From: JALORV01 sp035429805
Lineage (GTDB): Bacteria; Pseudomonadota; Gammaproteobacteria; Burkholderiales; Burkholderiaceae_F
Assembly (NCBI GenBank): GCA_035429805.1
Contig: DAOMFL010000014.1
Location: forward strand, 1 to 59,668
Reading direction: 5' to 3'
Length of the DNA: 59,668 nt
The notes under the pieces were generated by a model. It did no database searches, was not told the DNA's origin, and was given only the letters and a program-made list of their open reading frames with translations. Below are positions 45,768 through 55,328 of this stretch, in pieces. Position numbers and translations under genes: made by a program. Positions within the stretch are counted from its first letter, which is position 1. Each line of letters starts with the position of its first letter.

Positions 45768-47873
45768 ATGGTCCGACGCAACAAGCGCAACCCCGATCGA
45801 TCGAAGCAGCAAGTGCCGGCGGTAGACGTCTACCTGAACCGGGAGCTGTCCATGCTCGCGTTCAACGAACGCGTGCTCGCAATGGCTGCCCGGACCTCGG
45901 TGCCGCTCGCCGAGCGCCTGCGGTACATCTGCATCCTGTCGTCGATCCTCGACGAATTCTTCGAGGTGCGGATCGCCGATCTCAGCGAGGAGATACGGGA
46001 GACGCGGGGAGCGTCGCCGCTGGCACCCGTGTACATCGGCATCATGGAACGCGCGCACCAGCTCGTTGCGGCGCAGTACGCGCTTTACAACCAGACGATC
46101 ATGCCCGCGCTCGAGCGCCGCCGCATCGTGGTGCTGAACAGCGCACAACGCGACGAGCCGCAGCGGGCGTGGGTGCGCGACTACTTCATGCGCGAAGTGC
46201 GGCCGCTGCTCTCGCCAATCGGCCTCGATCCGTCGCACCCTTTCCCGCAGGTGCTGAACAAGTCGCTCAACTTCATCCTCCAGCTCGGTGGCAAGGACGC
46301 ATTCGGGCGGCCATCGACCACCGCGATTTTGAAGGTGCCTCGCGTTCTGCCGCGCGTGATCCCGCTGCCCGCGCGGCTGACACCGGGCAAACAGGCCTTC
46401 GTGCTGCTGTCGTCGGTGATCCGATCGCACCTGCAGGACGTCTTTCCCGGTCGCGAAGTCGGTGGGTTCTCGCAGTTCCGCGTGACGCGGGACTCGGACC
46501 TGAGCGTGGATGAACGCGAGGTGCACAACCTGCGCCAGGCGCTGCGCATGGAACTCGCGCAGCGTCACTTCGGCAACGCGGTGCGGCTCGAAGTACTGGC
46601 CACCTGTCCGCCTCACCTGCAGGCGCTGCTGCAGGAACAGTTCCAGTTGCCCGACCCGGCCGTGTTCCGCGTGGACGGCCCCGTGAACCTCGTCCGGCTC
46701 AACCAGCTGGTCGACCAGCTGACGACGCCGGCGCTGCGCTGGGCGCCGTTCGCTCCGGCGTGGCCGGCGAAGCTCGCCGCGGGCTCGGACATGTTCGAGG
46801 CCATGAAGCGCAACGACATCCTGCTGCACCATCCGTTCGAGAGCTTCGAGCCGGTCATCGAATTCCTGCGCCAGGCCGCTATGGATCCGAAGGTCGTGGC
46901 GATCCGCATGACGCTGTACCGCACCGGCATCATCTCGGTCCTCGTCGACATCCTCGAAGAAGCGGCGCGGCGCGGCAAGGAAGTGACCGTCGTCGTGGAG
47001 CTGAAGGCGCGCTTCGACGAGGAGGCGAACATCAACCTCGCCGAGCGCCTCGAGGCCGTCGGCGCGCAGGTGGTCTACGGCGTCGTCGGTCTCAAGATCC
47101 ACGCCAAGCTCACGCTGGTGCTGCGGCGGGAGGAGGTGCGCGGCAAGCAGCGCCTGGTGCCGTACGCCCACCTCGGCACCGGGAACTACCACCCGACGAC
47201 GACGAAGCTCTATACCGACTTCGGCATGCTCACCGCCGATGCCGACCTGTGCGAGGACGTGGAGAAGGTGTTCATGCACCTGACGAGCCTCACGAAGGTC
47301 GAACGCCTGAAGCTTCTCTGGCTGGCGCCGTTCTCGCTGCACCGGAACCTGCTGGCGGCACTCGACGCCGAAGTCGCGCTCGCAAAATCGGGCAAGCCGG
47401 CACGCGTCATCGCGAAGATGAACGCGCTGACCGACGAAGCGACGATCCAGGCGCTGTACGTCGCTTCCCAGGCCGGAGTGAAGATCGATCTCGTGGTGCG
47501 CGGCGCCTGCGCGCTGCGGCCGGGTGTGAAGGGGCTGTCCGAGAACATCAAGGTGCGCTCGATCGTCGGCCGGTTTCTCGAGCACCACCGCATCTATTAC
47601 TTCCGCAACGGCGGCAAGCCGCGCGTCTATCTGTCGAGCGCCGACTGGATGGGGCGCAACCTGTTCCGGCGCATCGAAGTCGCCTGGCCTGTACTTCAGC
47701 CGAAGCTCGCGCGCCGCGTCATCGACGAAGGATTGAAGCCGTATCTCGGCGATGCGCGCGACGCGTGGGTGTTGCTGCCCGACGGCGACTACCGGCCACC
47801 GCGCGGCGGATCCAGAGCGTATTCGGCGCAGCAGGACCTGCTGACCCGGCTGGCTGCGAGCATTGGCGACTGA
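45768..47873 (+). CDS. ppk1: Polyphosphate kinase PPK1
   Basis: Makes inorganic polyphosphate from ATP. The 701-residue protein has the four PPK1 domains: N (YLNRELSMLAFNERVL, about 20-120), head (about 125-335) and two C-terminal phospholipase-D-like domains. The phosphorylated His445 (VGLKIHAKLTL) and second catalytic His606 (FLEHHRIYYF) are present. ATG 45768 is chosen because the next residues lead into the N domain; no clear ribosome-binding site is visible. sixA follows after 2 bases and ppx converges from the other side. Confidence 0.95.
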   Translation: MVRRNKRNPDRSKQQVPAVDVYLNRELSMLAFNERVLAMAARTSVPLAERLRYICILSSILDEFFEVRIADLSEEIRETRGASPLAPVYIGIMERAHQLVAAQYALYNQTIMPALERRRIVVLNSAQRDEPQRAWVRDYFMREVRPLLSPIGLDPSHPFPQVLNKSLNFILQLGGKDAFGRPSTTAILKVPRVLPRVIPLPARLTPGKQAFVLLSSVIRSHLQDVFPGREVGGFSQFRVTRDSDLSVDEREVHNLRQALRMELAQRHFGNAVRLEVLATCPPHLQALLQEQFQLPDPAVFRVDGPVNLVRLNQLVDQLTTPALRWAPFAPAWPAKLAAGSDMFEAMKRNDILLHHPFESFEPVIEFLRQAAMDPKVVAIRMTLYRTGIISVLVDILEEAARRGKEVTVVVELKARFDEEANINLAERLEAVGAQVVYGVVGLKIHAKLTLVLRREEVRGKQRLVPYAHLGTGNYHPTTTKLYTDFGMLTADADLCEDVEKVFMHLTSLTKVERLKLLWLAPFSLHRNLLAALDAEVALAKSGKPARVIAKMNALTDEATIQALYVASQAGVKIDLVVRGACALRPGVKGLSENIKVRSIVGRFLEHHRIYYFRNGGKPRVYLSSADWMGRNLFRRIEVAWPVLQPKLARRVIDEGLKPYLGDARDAWVLLPDGDYRPPRGGSRAYSAQQDLLTRLAASIGD

Positions 47874-47875
47874 CG

Positions 47876-48340
47876 ATGGAGCTCATCCTCTGGCGGCACG
47901 CCGAAGCGGAGATCGGAGAACCCGATCTCGGCCGCAAGCTGACCGGGCGCGGCGAGAAGCAGGCGCGCCGCGTGGCGGAGTGGCTGCATGCCCATCTGCC
48001 CGACAGTGCGCGCATTCTCGTCAGCCCCGCCACGCGGGCGCAGCAGACGGCGCGCGTCCTCGGCGAGCTGTCGCATCGCAAGATGCGCACGGTCGACGAG
48101 ATCGCACCTGGCGCGGGCGTTCGCGACGTGCTTCTGGCGGCGGACTGGCCGCACGCCAGATTGCCGGCCGTCGTCGTCGGCCACCAGCCGACGCTCGGCC
48201 ACGTCGCGAGTTTCCTGCTGGCCGGTGAGGCCCTGGACTGGTCGATGAAGAAGGCGGGCGTCTGGTGGATCAGTTCGCGCGAACGTGGCGGAGAGGAACA
48301 GGCCGTCCTGCGGGCGGTGATCAGTCCTGACCTGCTTTAG
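47876..48340 (+). CDS. sixA: Phosphohistidine phosphatase SixA
   Basis: A 154-residue histidine phosphatase of the RHG family; SixA removes phosphate from histidine phosphotransfer domains or PTS components. The catalytic RHA sits in LILWRHAEAE (residues 7-9), followed by SPATRAQQTARVL and the second His in VVVGHQPTLGH. It begins 2 bases after ppk1 ends, so the two are probably co-expressed. This linkage is common in proteobacteria. Confidence 0.92.
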   Translation: MELILWRHAEAEIGEPDLGRKLTGRGEKQARRVAEWLHAHLPDSARILVSPATRAQQTARVLGELSHRKMRTVDEIAPGAGVRDVLLAADWPHARLPAVVVGHQPTLGHVASFLLAGEALDWSMKKAGVWWISSRERGGEEQAVLRAVISPDLL

Positions 48341-48466
48341 GGCAGCCCCGACGTGACCGCAGGGGCCCGCGTTGGCGCGCGACGTCGCTGATCGCAAGGC
48401 CGCTGCTCAGCGCGGCTCATCCCGTCCGCGATGCACCGCGGGCGCCGTGGGTCATGCAGTGACTAT

Positions 48467-49936
48467 CTAAGCTGCCTGCAGCGCGCGGACATTGAAGGCG
48501 ATGCCGACGCGCTGCCAGTGTGCGGCTTCCTCGTCCAGCAGGTACTGCGACAGCGGATGCCGCGCGAGCCACTCGGCGTCCAGGGCGAACTCGATCGAGC
48601 GGCCGAACTTCAGCACGAACCGCGGCAGCGCAGTGCCGCGGCGCGCGTGGTTGAGGATCACGGCCAGGCGCAGCGCAAGCACGCTCGTGGCGCGGTCACG
48701 ATCCTCGACGACCGCGTGCACTTTCCTCAGGTTGCCGCGCTGCCCCAGTACCAGCAGCGCGATATGGTCCTGGTCCGATGTCGAGAATCCCGCCAGGTCG
48801 GCGTGCTGGACCAGGTAGGCGGAGTGTTTGTGATAGTCGCCGTGCGAGATCGCAAATCCCACCTCGTGCAGCAGTGCCGCCCAGCCCAGCTGCTTGCCCA
48901 TCTCCTCGCGCGCCCCGGGAACGAGTTCACGGTACAGCTGCAGCGCGGTCGCCGCGACGCGCTGCGCCTGCGCGCGATCGACGCTGAACCGCTCCAGCAT
49001 GCGCTCGACCGTGGAGTCGCGCAGATCATGCTGCTCGCGCCGCCCGAGCAGGTCATACAGGACGCCGACGCGCAACGCGCCCCGTGCCGGACGCATTTCG
49101 TCGATCCCGAGCGTGTCGAAGACGGCTGAAAGGACTGCCACGCCCCCGGCCAGGACTTCCTGCCGGTCTGGCTTCAGCCCCGGCAGCCTGATGCGCCGGA
49201 TCTCGCCGGCGTCGAGCAGGGCATGGCGCAGCCTCAACAGCCCTTCGCCGTCGATCGTGCCATCGGACCAGCCCTGCGCCCGCAGGATTTCCGAAACCGC
49301 GCCGACAGTGCCGCTCGATCCGAACGCCTCCTCCCACTGCGCGCGCGAGAATCCGCTGATCGCCTCCTCGAATTCCGCGGCCGCAGCAACCTGCGCTTTC
49401 TTCAGCGAAGGCCGATCAATGCGCCCGTCCCTGAAGAAACGCAGCGACGTGTTCACGCAGCCGACCTTGAAGGACTCGGCCCGGTCCGCACTGAAGCCGC
49501 GCCCGACGATGATTTCGGTGGAGGCGCCGCCGATATCGACGACCAGGCGCCGCAGGTTGGAGGGCGGCAGCGTGTGCATGCAGCCCTCGAACACGAGGCG
49601 CGCTTCCTCGCGGCCCGAGATCACTTCGATCGGATAGCCGAGCGTGTCCTGTGCCTCGACGAGAAAGTCGTTGACGTTGCGCGCCAGCCGCAGCGTCTGC
49701 GTGCCGACCGCGCGCACCTGTTCGCCCGGCATGCCGCGCAGGCGCTCGTTCATGCGCGCCAGCGTCGCCAGCGCCGTTTCGATCGACTTCTTCGACAGCT
49801 TGTTGGTGTCGTCGAGGCCGGCGGCGAGACGCACCGTCTCCTTCCAGTAGCCCTCGCGCACGATGTGGGCTCCGTCGACACGTCCGATCTCGAGCCGGAA
49901 GCTGTTCGAGCCGAGGTCGACGGCGGCGAGGTTCAC
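48467..49936 (-). CDS. ppx: Exopolyphosphatase / pppGpp phosphatase
   Basis: Ppx/GppA-family enzyme (489 residues) that shortens polyphosphate and may convert pppGpp to ppGpp. The ASKHA ATPase fold is marked by AAVDLGSNSFRLEIG near the N-terminus and VVDIGGASTEIIVG; the C-terminal half (about 310-480) is the HD-like helical domain with LLHEVGFAISHGDYHKHSAYL. It overlaps the ftsY stop by 4 bases and converges with sixA, so synthesis and breakdown of polyphosphate are encoded on facing strands. Confidence 0.94.
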   Translation of the reverse strand: MNLAAVDLGSNSFRLEIGRVDGAHIVREGYWKETVRLAAGLDDTNKLSKKSIETALATLARMNERLRGMPGEQVRAVGTQTLRLARNVNDFLVEAQDTLGYPIEVISGREEARLVFEGCMHTLPPSNLRRLVVDIGGASTEIIVGRGFSADRAESFKVGCVNTSLRFFRDGRIDRPSLKKAQVAAAAEFEEAISGFSRAQWEEAFGSSGTVGAVSEILRAQGWSDGTIDGEGLLRLRHALLDAGEIRRIRLPGLKPDRQEVLAGGVAVLSAVFDTLGIDEMRPARGALRVGVLYDLLGRREQHDLRDSTVERMLERFSVDRAQAQRVAATALQLYRELVPGAREEMGKQLGWAALLHEVGFAISHGDYHKHSAYLVQHADLAGFSTSDQDHIALLVLGQRGNLRKVHAVVEDRDRATSVLALRLAVILNHARRGTALPRFVLKFGRSIEFALDAEWLARHPLSQYLLDEEAAHWQRVGIAFNVRALQAA

Positions 49937-50883
49937 TGTGCTGCTCCGCTGCCGACCAGCGCATCGGCAAACTCGGCCGCAGAAAATGGCTGCAGGTCAT
50001 CGATGCCCTCGCCAACGCCGATGAAGAGTATTGGCAGCGGCCGGCCGGCGCGCTGCGCGGCGATGGCCACCAGCACGCCGCCCTTGGCGGTGCCGTCGAG
50101 CTTGGTCACGACGAGGCCGGTCAGCCCGACCGCGGCATCGAATGCCTGTACCTGCGCCAGCGCATTCTGCCCCGTCGTGCCGTCGACGATCAGGATGATC
50201 TCGTGCGGCGCGCCGGGCAGCGCCTTGTCCTGCGCGCGTTTCACGCGCCGGAGTTCCTCCATCAGGTGCGCCTGCGTGGGGAGGCGCCCTGCCGTGTCGG
50301 CGATCAGCACATCGACACCGCGCGCCTTTGCCGCAGAAACGGCGTCGAACACAACAGCAGCCGGATCGCCACCGCTCTGAGCGATCACTTCGACGTTGTT
50401 GCGCGCACCCCAGACGGCCAGTTGTTCGCGCGCAGCGGCGCGGAAGGTGTCGCCCGCCGCAAGCAGTACCGAGCGGTTCTGCGCGGCGAACCACTTGGCC
50501 AGTTTGCCGATCGAAGTCGTCTTGCCCGAACCGTTGACGCCACAGACCATTACGACATAGGGCTTCGTCCGCGTCGCGTCGAAGCGACCTTCGGCGGGCG
50601 CCAGCCGGCGTGCAAGTTCGTCGCGCAATGCCTGACGCACCTCGTCCTGCGTCTTCAGCCCCTTGAGCTTGATCTGCGTGCGTAATGTGGCGACGAGATC
50701 GGCCGACAGCGAGACGCCGACATCGGCGGAGATCAACGCCATCTCGAGTTCTTCGAGGAACGCGTCGTCCACCACGCCGCCGGAGAACAGGCCGACGATG
50801 TTGACGCGGGTCTTCGTTAGTCCCCGTTTGAGCTTCGCGAGCCAGCCGCCCTTGGCGCTTTCAGCGTGTGCGGGGCTTATCAT
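49933..50883 (-). CDS. ftsY: Signal recognition particle receptor FtsY
   Basis: GTPase receptor that docks ribosome-SRP complexes at the membrane. The 316-residue product consists of the NG domains only, lacking the long acidic A domain of E. coli FtsY. G motifs are GVNGSGKTTS (G1), DTFRAAAREQL (G2), DTAGRLPT (G3) and TKLDGTAKGG (G4). The first 20 residues include a short basic membrane-targeting helix (LAKLKRGLTKTR). ppx follows with a 4-base overlap; rsmD is divergent. Confidence 0.95.
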   Translation of the reverse strand: MISPAHAESAKGGWLAKLKRGLTKTRVNIVGLFSGGVVDDAFLEELEMALISADVGVSLSADLVATLRTQIKLKGLKTQDEVRQALRDELARRLAPAEGRFDATRTKPYVVMVCGVNGSGKTTSIGKLAKWFAAQNRSVLLAAGDTFRAAAREQLAVWGARNNVEVIAQSGGDPAAVVFDAVSAAKARGVDVLIADTAGRLPTQAHLMEELRRVKRAQDKALPGAPHEIILIVDGTTGQNALAQVQAFDAAVGLTGLVVTKLDGTAKGGVLVAIAAQRAGRPLPILFIGVGEGIDDLQPFSAAEFADALVGSGAAQ

Positions 50884-51015
50884 TTCGCGATGCGGGGGAA
50901 GCGATCAGGGCGCTCTGCGGAGGACGAGACACGCGGGCTCCAGCACCCGAGGTCGCGATCGAGTTTAACAAAGCAAGATCATGTTTCCGTGACAGGCCGC
51001 AATGGCCGGCGCGGC

Positions 51016-51582
51016 ATGCCGCGCCAGGTGCGCATCATCGGCGGCCGCTGGAAGCGCACGCCGCTGCCGGTCGCCGATCTCCCCGGTCTGCGCCCCACGC
51101 CGGACCGCGTTCGCGAGACGCTTTTCAACTGGCTGGAGCACCTGTACCCGGAATTCGCGACCCTGTCCGGCGTCGATCTCTTCGCCGGGACCGGCGCGCT
51201 CGGCTACGAACTCGCATCGCGGGGCGCGCGATCCGTGACGCTCGTCGAGTCGAATGCGAAGGCGCTGGATGCGCTGCGCGCTGTGCGCACGCGCATCGAA
51301 GCGCGCCAGGTGGAGATCGTCGCCGGCGATGCATTGAGCGTGGCCGCGCGCCTGCCTGCCGCGGCCTATGACGTCGTGTTCCTCGACCCGCCATTTGACA
51401 GCCCGCTGCAGGCCCCGGCACTCGCGGCGGCCTGCCGCCTGCTGAAGCCCGAGGGAATCATCTACCTGGAGGCGCCGGCGCCGCTCGACGAAGGCCTGCT
51501 GAAGGGCGCAGGACTGGCTCTCGTTCGAGCCGGACGTGCCGGCAGCGTAGCGTTCCATCTGCTGCGACCCGCGCGTGCATAA
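51016..51582 (+). CDS. rsmD: 16S rRNA (guanine(966)-N2)-methyltransferase RsmD
   Basis: Methylates G966 of 16S rRNA. The 188-residue protein has the typical start RQVRIIGGRWKRTPLP, LRPTPDRVRETLFNWL, the SAM loop DLFAGTGALG and the catalytic FLDPPF motif. ATG 51016 gives the normal length; the frame is open to 50866 but that extension overlaps ftsY. It is divergent from ftsY and followed after 45 bases by coaD, a common bacterial pair. Confidence 0.94.
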   Translation: MPRQVRIIGGRWKRTPLPVADLPGLRPTPDRVRETLFNWLEHLYPEFATLSGVDLFAGTGALGYELASRGARSVTLVESNAKALDALRAVRTRIEARQVEIVAGDALSVAARLPAAAYDVVFLDPPFDSPLQAPALAAACRLLKPEGIIYLEAPAPLDEGLLKGAGLALVRAGRAGSVAFHLLRPARA

Positions 51583-51627
51583 TGCCCGCGCCACGCCCCG
51601 GAGCGGGCGCGCGTAGGAGCAGCCGAC

Positions 51628-52125
51628 ATGGTGATCGCGGTCTATCCCGGAACGTTCGACCCGTTGACGCGCGGTCACGAGGATCTGGTGCGCCGCGCCG
51701 CGGGGCTGTTTTCAAAGCTGGTCGTCGGCGTGGCGGATAGCCGTGCCAAGCAACCGTTCTTCGTGCTCGACGAGCGCATCGCAATCGCGCGCGAAGTGCT
51801 GTCGCACTACCCCAATGTCGAAGTGGCCGGCTTCCGCGGACTGCTGAAGGATTTCGTGCGCGAGCAGAACGCGCGGGTCATCGTGCGCGGCCTGCGCGCG
51901 GTATCGGACTTCGAGTACGAGTTCCAGATGGCGGGTATGAACCGCTATCTGTTGCCGGACGTCGAGACGATGTTCCTCACACCGTCGGACCAGTATCAGT
52001 TCATCTCGGGCACGATCGTCCGCGAGATCGCCCAGCTCGGCGGCGATGTCAGCAAGTTCGTCTTCCCGTCCGTGGAGAAGTGGCTGAAGGCCAAGATCCA
52101 GCAAATGGGCGGCAAGACGGAATGA
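51628..52125 (+). CDS. coaD: Phosphopantetheine adenylyltransferase
   Basis: Transfers AMP to 4'-phosphopantetheine, the penultimate step of coenzyme A synthesis. The 165-residue product has the nucleotidyltransferase motif TRGH (14-17) in PGTFDPLTRGHEDL, the VRGLRAVSDFEYEFQMAGMN segment and the ISGTIVREIA motif. Length and position after rsmD are standard. Confidence 0.96.
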   Translation: MVIAVYPGTFDPLTRGHEDLVRRAAGLFSKLVVGVADSRAKQPFFVLDERIAIAREVLSHYPNVEVAGFRGLLKDFVREQNARVIVRGLRAVSDFEYEFQMAGMNRYLLPDVETMFLTPSDQYQFISGTIVREIAQLGGDVSKFVFPSVEKWLKAKIQQMGGKTE

Positions 52126-52138
52126 CGCCCGCGGCCGC

Positions 52139-53302
52139 GTGAGTCCGGCTGCGGCGCGCGATCCGCGCCTCGACGCGCTGCGGGGCGCAGCACTCCTCGG
52201 CATCCTGCTGGTTAATATCCAGTCGTGGGCGTCGGGCGCGCCGAACGCCATCGGCTTCCTGGACACCGACGCCGGCGCGGCCGACCTCGTCGCCTATTTC
52301 ATCACCGCGACTTTCGTCGCCGGCAAGTTCATGCCGCTGTTCGGCATGCTGTTCGGTGCCGGGTTCGCGCTGCTCTACAGCAAGCTTCGGGCCTCGTACG
52401 CCGAGCCGAGGCGGCTGTACCGGCGGCGGCTGCTGTTCCTCGCCGCGTTCGGGATGCTGCATGCGCTGCTGCTCTACTTCGGCGACATCACGCTCGCCTA
52501 TGCCGTTGCCGGCCTGGTGCTGCTCCATCACGCTGACAGCGAGGTTCCGAAACTCGCACGTGCGACCGCGCGCTGGTGGATCCTTGCAGCGGCGTGGCTC
52601 CTGATCTCGATCCTGCCGTTCGTCGGATCCGCGGCCGAGGACACCGAACCGCTGATCGACATGGTCGAGAGCAACCTCGACGCCGTGCTGACGCTGGGCT
52701 ACGCGGAGCAGTGGTTCCTGCGGCTGAAAATGGGCCTGTGGCAGATGCAGGCCAACTTCCTCGGCCTGCCGTCGATCATCGCGCTGATGATGACCGGAGC
52801 GCTGGCGCAGCGGGCCGGGTGGCTCGGCAACGCGTGCGCGACGGTATCGCGCGGCGCCATGCTCCTCGGGATTGGAGTCGGGCTGCCCGCGGCGCTGGCG
52901 TACGGAGCCTGGGCCGTGACACACGCCGCGCTGGAACAGAGCCTTGCCGTGCCTCCCATGGTGCTGGCGTTGCAGGCGCTGAGCGTCGTGCTGTCGTTCT
53001 TCTACGCGACGACGTTCCTGCAGCGCGCGCCAGACGCGGTCGTCGCATGGCTGGCGCCGGCCGGGCGCATGCCGCTCAGCAACTACCTGCTCCAGTCGAT
53101 CGCGATGGCGCTGCTGCTGCCCGCATGGGGCGCCGGACTGGCGGCATCGCTGGGCTATGCGGAGCTGAGCCTGCTCGCTGTCGCGGTGTTCGTCATCCAG
53201 GTGCAGGCGAGCCGCTGGTGGTTGGCGCGCCATGCATTGGGGCCGCTCGAGACACTCTGGCGCGCGTGGACCTACCGTGGCGCCGTGCGCCAGGCCGGCT
53301 GA
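52139..53302 (+). CDS. DUF418 membrane protein
   Basis: A 387-residue inner-membrane protein with about ten helices. The N-terminus RDPRLDALRGAALLGILLVN and the C-terminal segment APAGRMPLSNYLLQS are hallmarks of the DUF418 family (YeiB-like), related to acyltransferase-3 proteins. Its start is GTG 52139, 13 bases after coaD. Function unknown; a role in envelope modification is possible. It converges with the MOSC gene with a 6-base gap. Confidence 0.88.
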   Translation: MSPAAARDPRLDALRGAALLGILLVNIQSWASGAPNAIGFLDTDAGAADLVAYFITATFVAGKFMPLFGMLFGAGFALLYSKLRASYAEPRRLYRRRLLFLAAFGMLHALLLYFGDITLAYAVAGLVLLHHADSEVPKLARATARWWILAAAWLLISILPFVGSAAEDTEPLIDMVESNLDAVLTLGYAEQWFLRLKMGLWQMQANFLGLPSIIALMMTGALAQRAGWLGNACATVSRGAMLLGIGVGLPAALAYGAWAVTHAALEQSLAVPPMVLALQALSVVLSFFYATTFLQRAPDAVVAWLAPAGRMPLSNYLLQSIAMALLLPAWGAGLAASLGYAELSLLAVAVFVIQVQASRWWLARHALGPLETLWRAWTYRGAVRQAG

Positions 53303-53308
53303 GCGGCG

Positions 53309-54148
53309 TCAGACTGCGAGCGTGACATCGATCGCAGCGCCCCGCGCGATCGTGGCACCGGCACCGGCCGCGACGATCGCATTGACGCCGAACGTCACGC
53401 CACCCGCGCGCTCGTTGTCGCGGTAGACCGCGAGCGTGTCGCCGGGCTCGTGCGCGGCAACTCCGGTGGCCGGATCGACGTTCGGCACCGAGCAGCGCAC
53501 GCAGGGCTTCACCACGCGCAGCGTTGCGTCTCCGATCGACAGTCGTTCGATGTAATCCTCCTCGAACGCCTCGACGCCCGCCAGCACGATGTTGGGCCGG
53601 AAGCGCTCGATGCCGACCGCCGCCGCGCCGCGCCCGGCGAGCTTCCGGTTGAGATCGGCGAGCGATGCGGTCGAAGCAATCAGCAGCGCGAAGGCGTCCG
53701 CGAACTTGTAGGGAGCCTCGATGGCGCCGGTGTAGCGGGAGCTCGACAGCCGCCGCGCCTCCGGATCGAACCGCATCAAGCGGCACGGCTGGCCGAGATA
53801 GCGCGAGAACCACGCATCGGCGACTTCGCCCTGGGTGACTGCCGCGACGCGGTCGTTCCAGACCTGCACCTGGATCACATCGCCTTCGCTGGCGAAGGGC
53901 ACCTCGAGTTCCAGCATGCCCGGCGCTCTGAGCCGCAGCGCCGTCGAGGTCAGGCGCGTCTCTATCAGCGTCATCTTCGGCAGTTCACGCTGGCTCAGGA
54001 ACCGGCCGTCCGCATCAGCGACCACCCATTCGCGGTCGCCGATGTCATCGATTTCGAGCCCGGTGGCGGCCAGCCTTGCGCTGTCGACCGGGATGCCGCG
54101 GCAGCCCTTGACCGGGTAGAAGAACAACTGGTCGACTATGGCCTGCAT
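53309..54148 (-). CDS. MOSC domain protein, YcbX-like
   Basis: A 279-residue protein with an N-terminal MOSC beta-barrel (about 1-115, MQAIVDQLFFYPVKGCRGI) and a C-terminal MOSC domain (about 120-270) with FRPNIVL and the Cys motif CVRCSVPNVDP. Relatives bind molybdenum cofactor and reduce N-hydroxylated compounds. No partner ferredoxin domain is fused at the C-terminus, unlike E. coli YcbX. It begins 6 bases after ychF on the same strand. Confidence 0.88.
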   Translation of the reverse strand: MQAIVDQLFFYPVKGCRGIPVDSARLAATGLEIDDIGDREWVVADADGRFLSQRELPKMTLIETRLTSTALRLRAPGMLELEVPFASEGDVIQVQVWNDRVAAVTQGEVADAWFSRYLGQPCRLMRFDPEARRLSSSRYTGAIEAPYKFADAFALLIASTASLADLNRKLAGRGAAAVGIERFRPNIVLAGVEAFEEDYIERLSIGDATLRVVKPCVRCSVPNVDPATGVAAHEPGDTLAVYRDNERAGGVTFGVNAIVAAGAGATIARGAAIDVTLAV

Positions 54149-54154
54149 GATGAT

Positions 54155-55258
54155 TCAGACGTTGAAGCGGAAGTGCATGACGTCGCCATCGTGTACGACG
54201 TAGTCCTTGCCTTCGAGCCGCATCCGGCCGGCATCCTTTGCGCCGGCTTCGCCCTTGTGCTTCACGTAGTCGTCGAAAGCGATCGTCTCGGCGCGAATGA
54301 AGCCCTTCTCGAAGTCGGTGTGGATGACACCGGCGGCCTGCGGGGCTGTCGCGCCCTTGACCACTGTCCACGCACGCACCTCCTTGGGACCGGCGGTGAA
54401 GTACGTCTGCAGGCCGAGCAGTTCGTAGCCCGCGCGGATCACGCGATTCAGTCCCGGCTCGTGCATGCCCATGTCCTCGAGGAACACCGCCTTGTCGGCG
54501 TCCGAGAGGTCGGCGATTTCCGCTTCCACCTTCGCGCAGACCGCGACCACCGGCGCGCCCTCCCGCGCCGCGAGCTCGCGCACCTTGTCGAGCAGCGGAT
54601 TGTTCTCGAACCCATGCTCCTCGACGTTGGCGACGTACATCGTCGGCTTGGCAGTGAGCAGGAATAGCGGCCTGATCACCGCGCGCTCTTCGGCGTACAG
54701 GTCGACGCTGCGCACCGGGCGGCCCTGGTTCAGAGCCGGCTGGATCTTCTCCAGCGCCTCCACCAGTCGCTTCGCTTCTTTCGCATCCGGGCCCTGGCCG
54801 GTCTTCGCGACCTTGCTGTACTTCGCCAGCTGCTTGTCGACCGTCTGCAGATCGGCCAGCGCGAGCTCCGTGTTGATGACCTCGATGTCGGACACCGGAT
54901 TGACCTTGCCCGCGACGTGGACGACATTGGGGTCGTCGAAACAGCGCACGATGTGTGCGATCGCGTCGCACTCGCGGATGTTGGCGAGGAACTGGTTGCC
55001 GAGGCCTTCGCCCTTGCTGGCGCCGGCGACGAGTCCCGCGATGTCGACGAACTCGACCGCGGCCGGAATCACCTTCTCCGGCTTCGCAATCGCGGCGAGC
55101 GCGTCGAGCCGCGGATCAGGAACTTCGACGATGCCGACGTTCGGCTCGATCGTGCAGAACGGATAGTTCTCTGCCGCGATGCCCGCCTCGGTCAGCGCGT
55201 TGAAGAGGGTCGATTTGCCGACGTTGGGCAGGCCGACGATGCCGCATTTCAGGGCCAT
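54155..55258 (-). CDS. ychF: Redox-regulated ATPase YchF
   Basis: Obg-family P-loop ATPase that binds ribosomes and responds to oxidative stress. The 367-residue protein has G1 GLPNVGKST (9-17), DIAGLVAGASKGEGLG, the NVEE motif that replaces the GTPase NKxD and gives ATP preference, and a C-terminal TGS domain. ATG 55258 starts MALKCGIVGLPNV; the open frame continues upstream but is not coding in the family. It is divergent from the first GNAT gene with a 70-base gap. Confidence 0.95.
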   Translation of the reverse strand: MALKCGIVGLPNVGKSTLFNALTEAGIAAENYPFCTIEPNVGIVEVPDPRLDALAAIAKPEKVIPAAVEFVDIAGLVAGASKGEGLGNQFLANIRECDAIAHIVRCFDDPNVVHVAGKVNPVSDIEVINTELALADLQTVDKQLAKYSKVAKTGQGPDAKEAKRLVEALEKIQPALNQGRPVRSVDLYAEERAVIRPLFLLTAKPTMYVANVEEHGFENNPLLDKVRELAAREGAPVVAVCAKVEAEIADLSDADKAVFLEDMGMHEPGLNRVIRAGYELLGLQTYFTAGPKEVRAWTVVKGATAPQAAGVIHTDFEKGFIRAETIAFDDYVKHKGEAGAKDAGRMRLEGKDYVVHDGDVMHFRFNV

Positions 55259-55328
55259 TGCAGTGTCCGGGTCGCCGCGTGGGCGAAAGCGTGCAATTAT
55301 CGCAAGCTCCGCGGGACTTTCCCAACCG

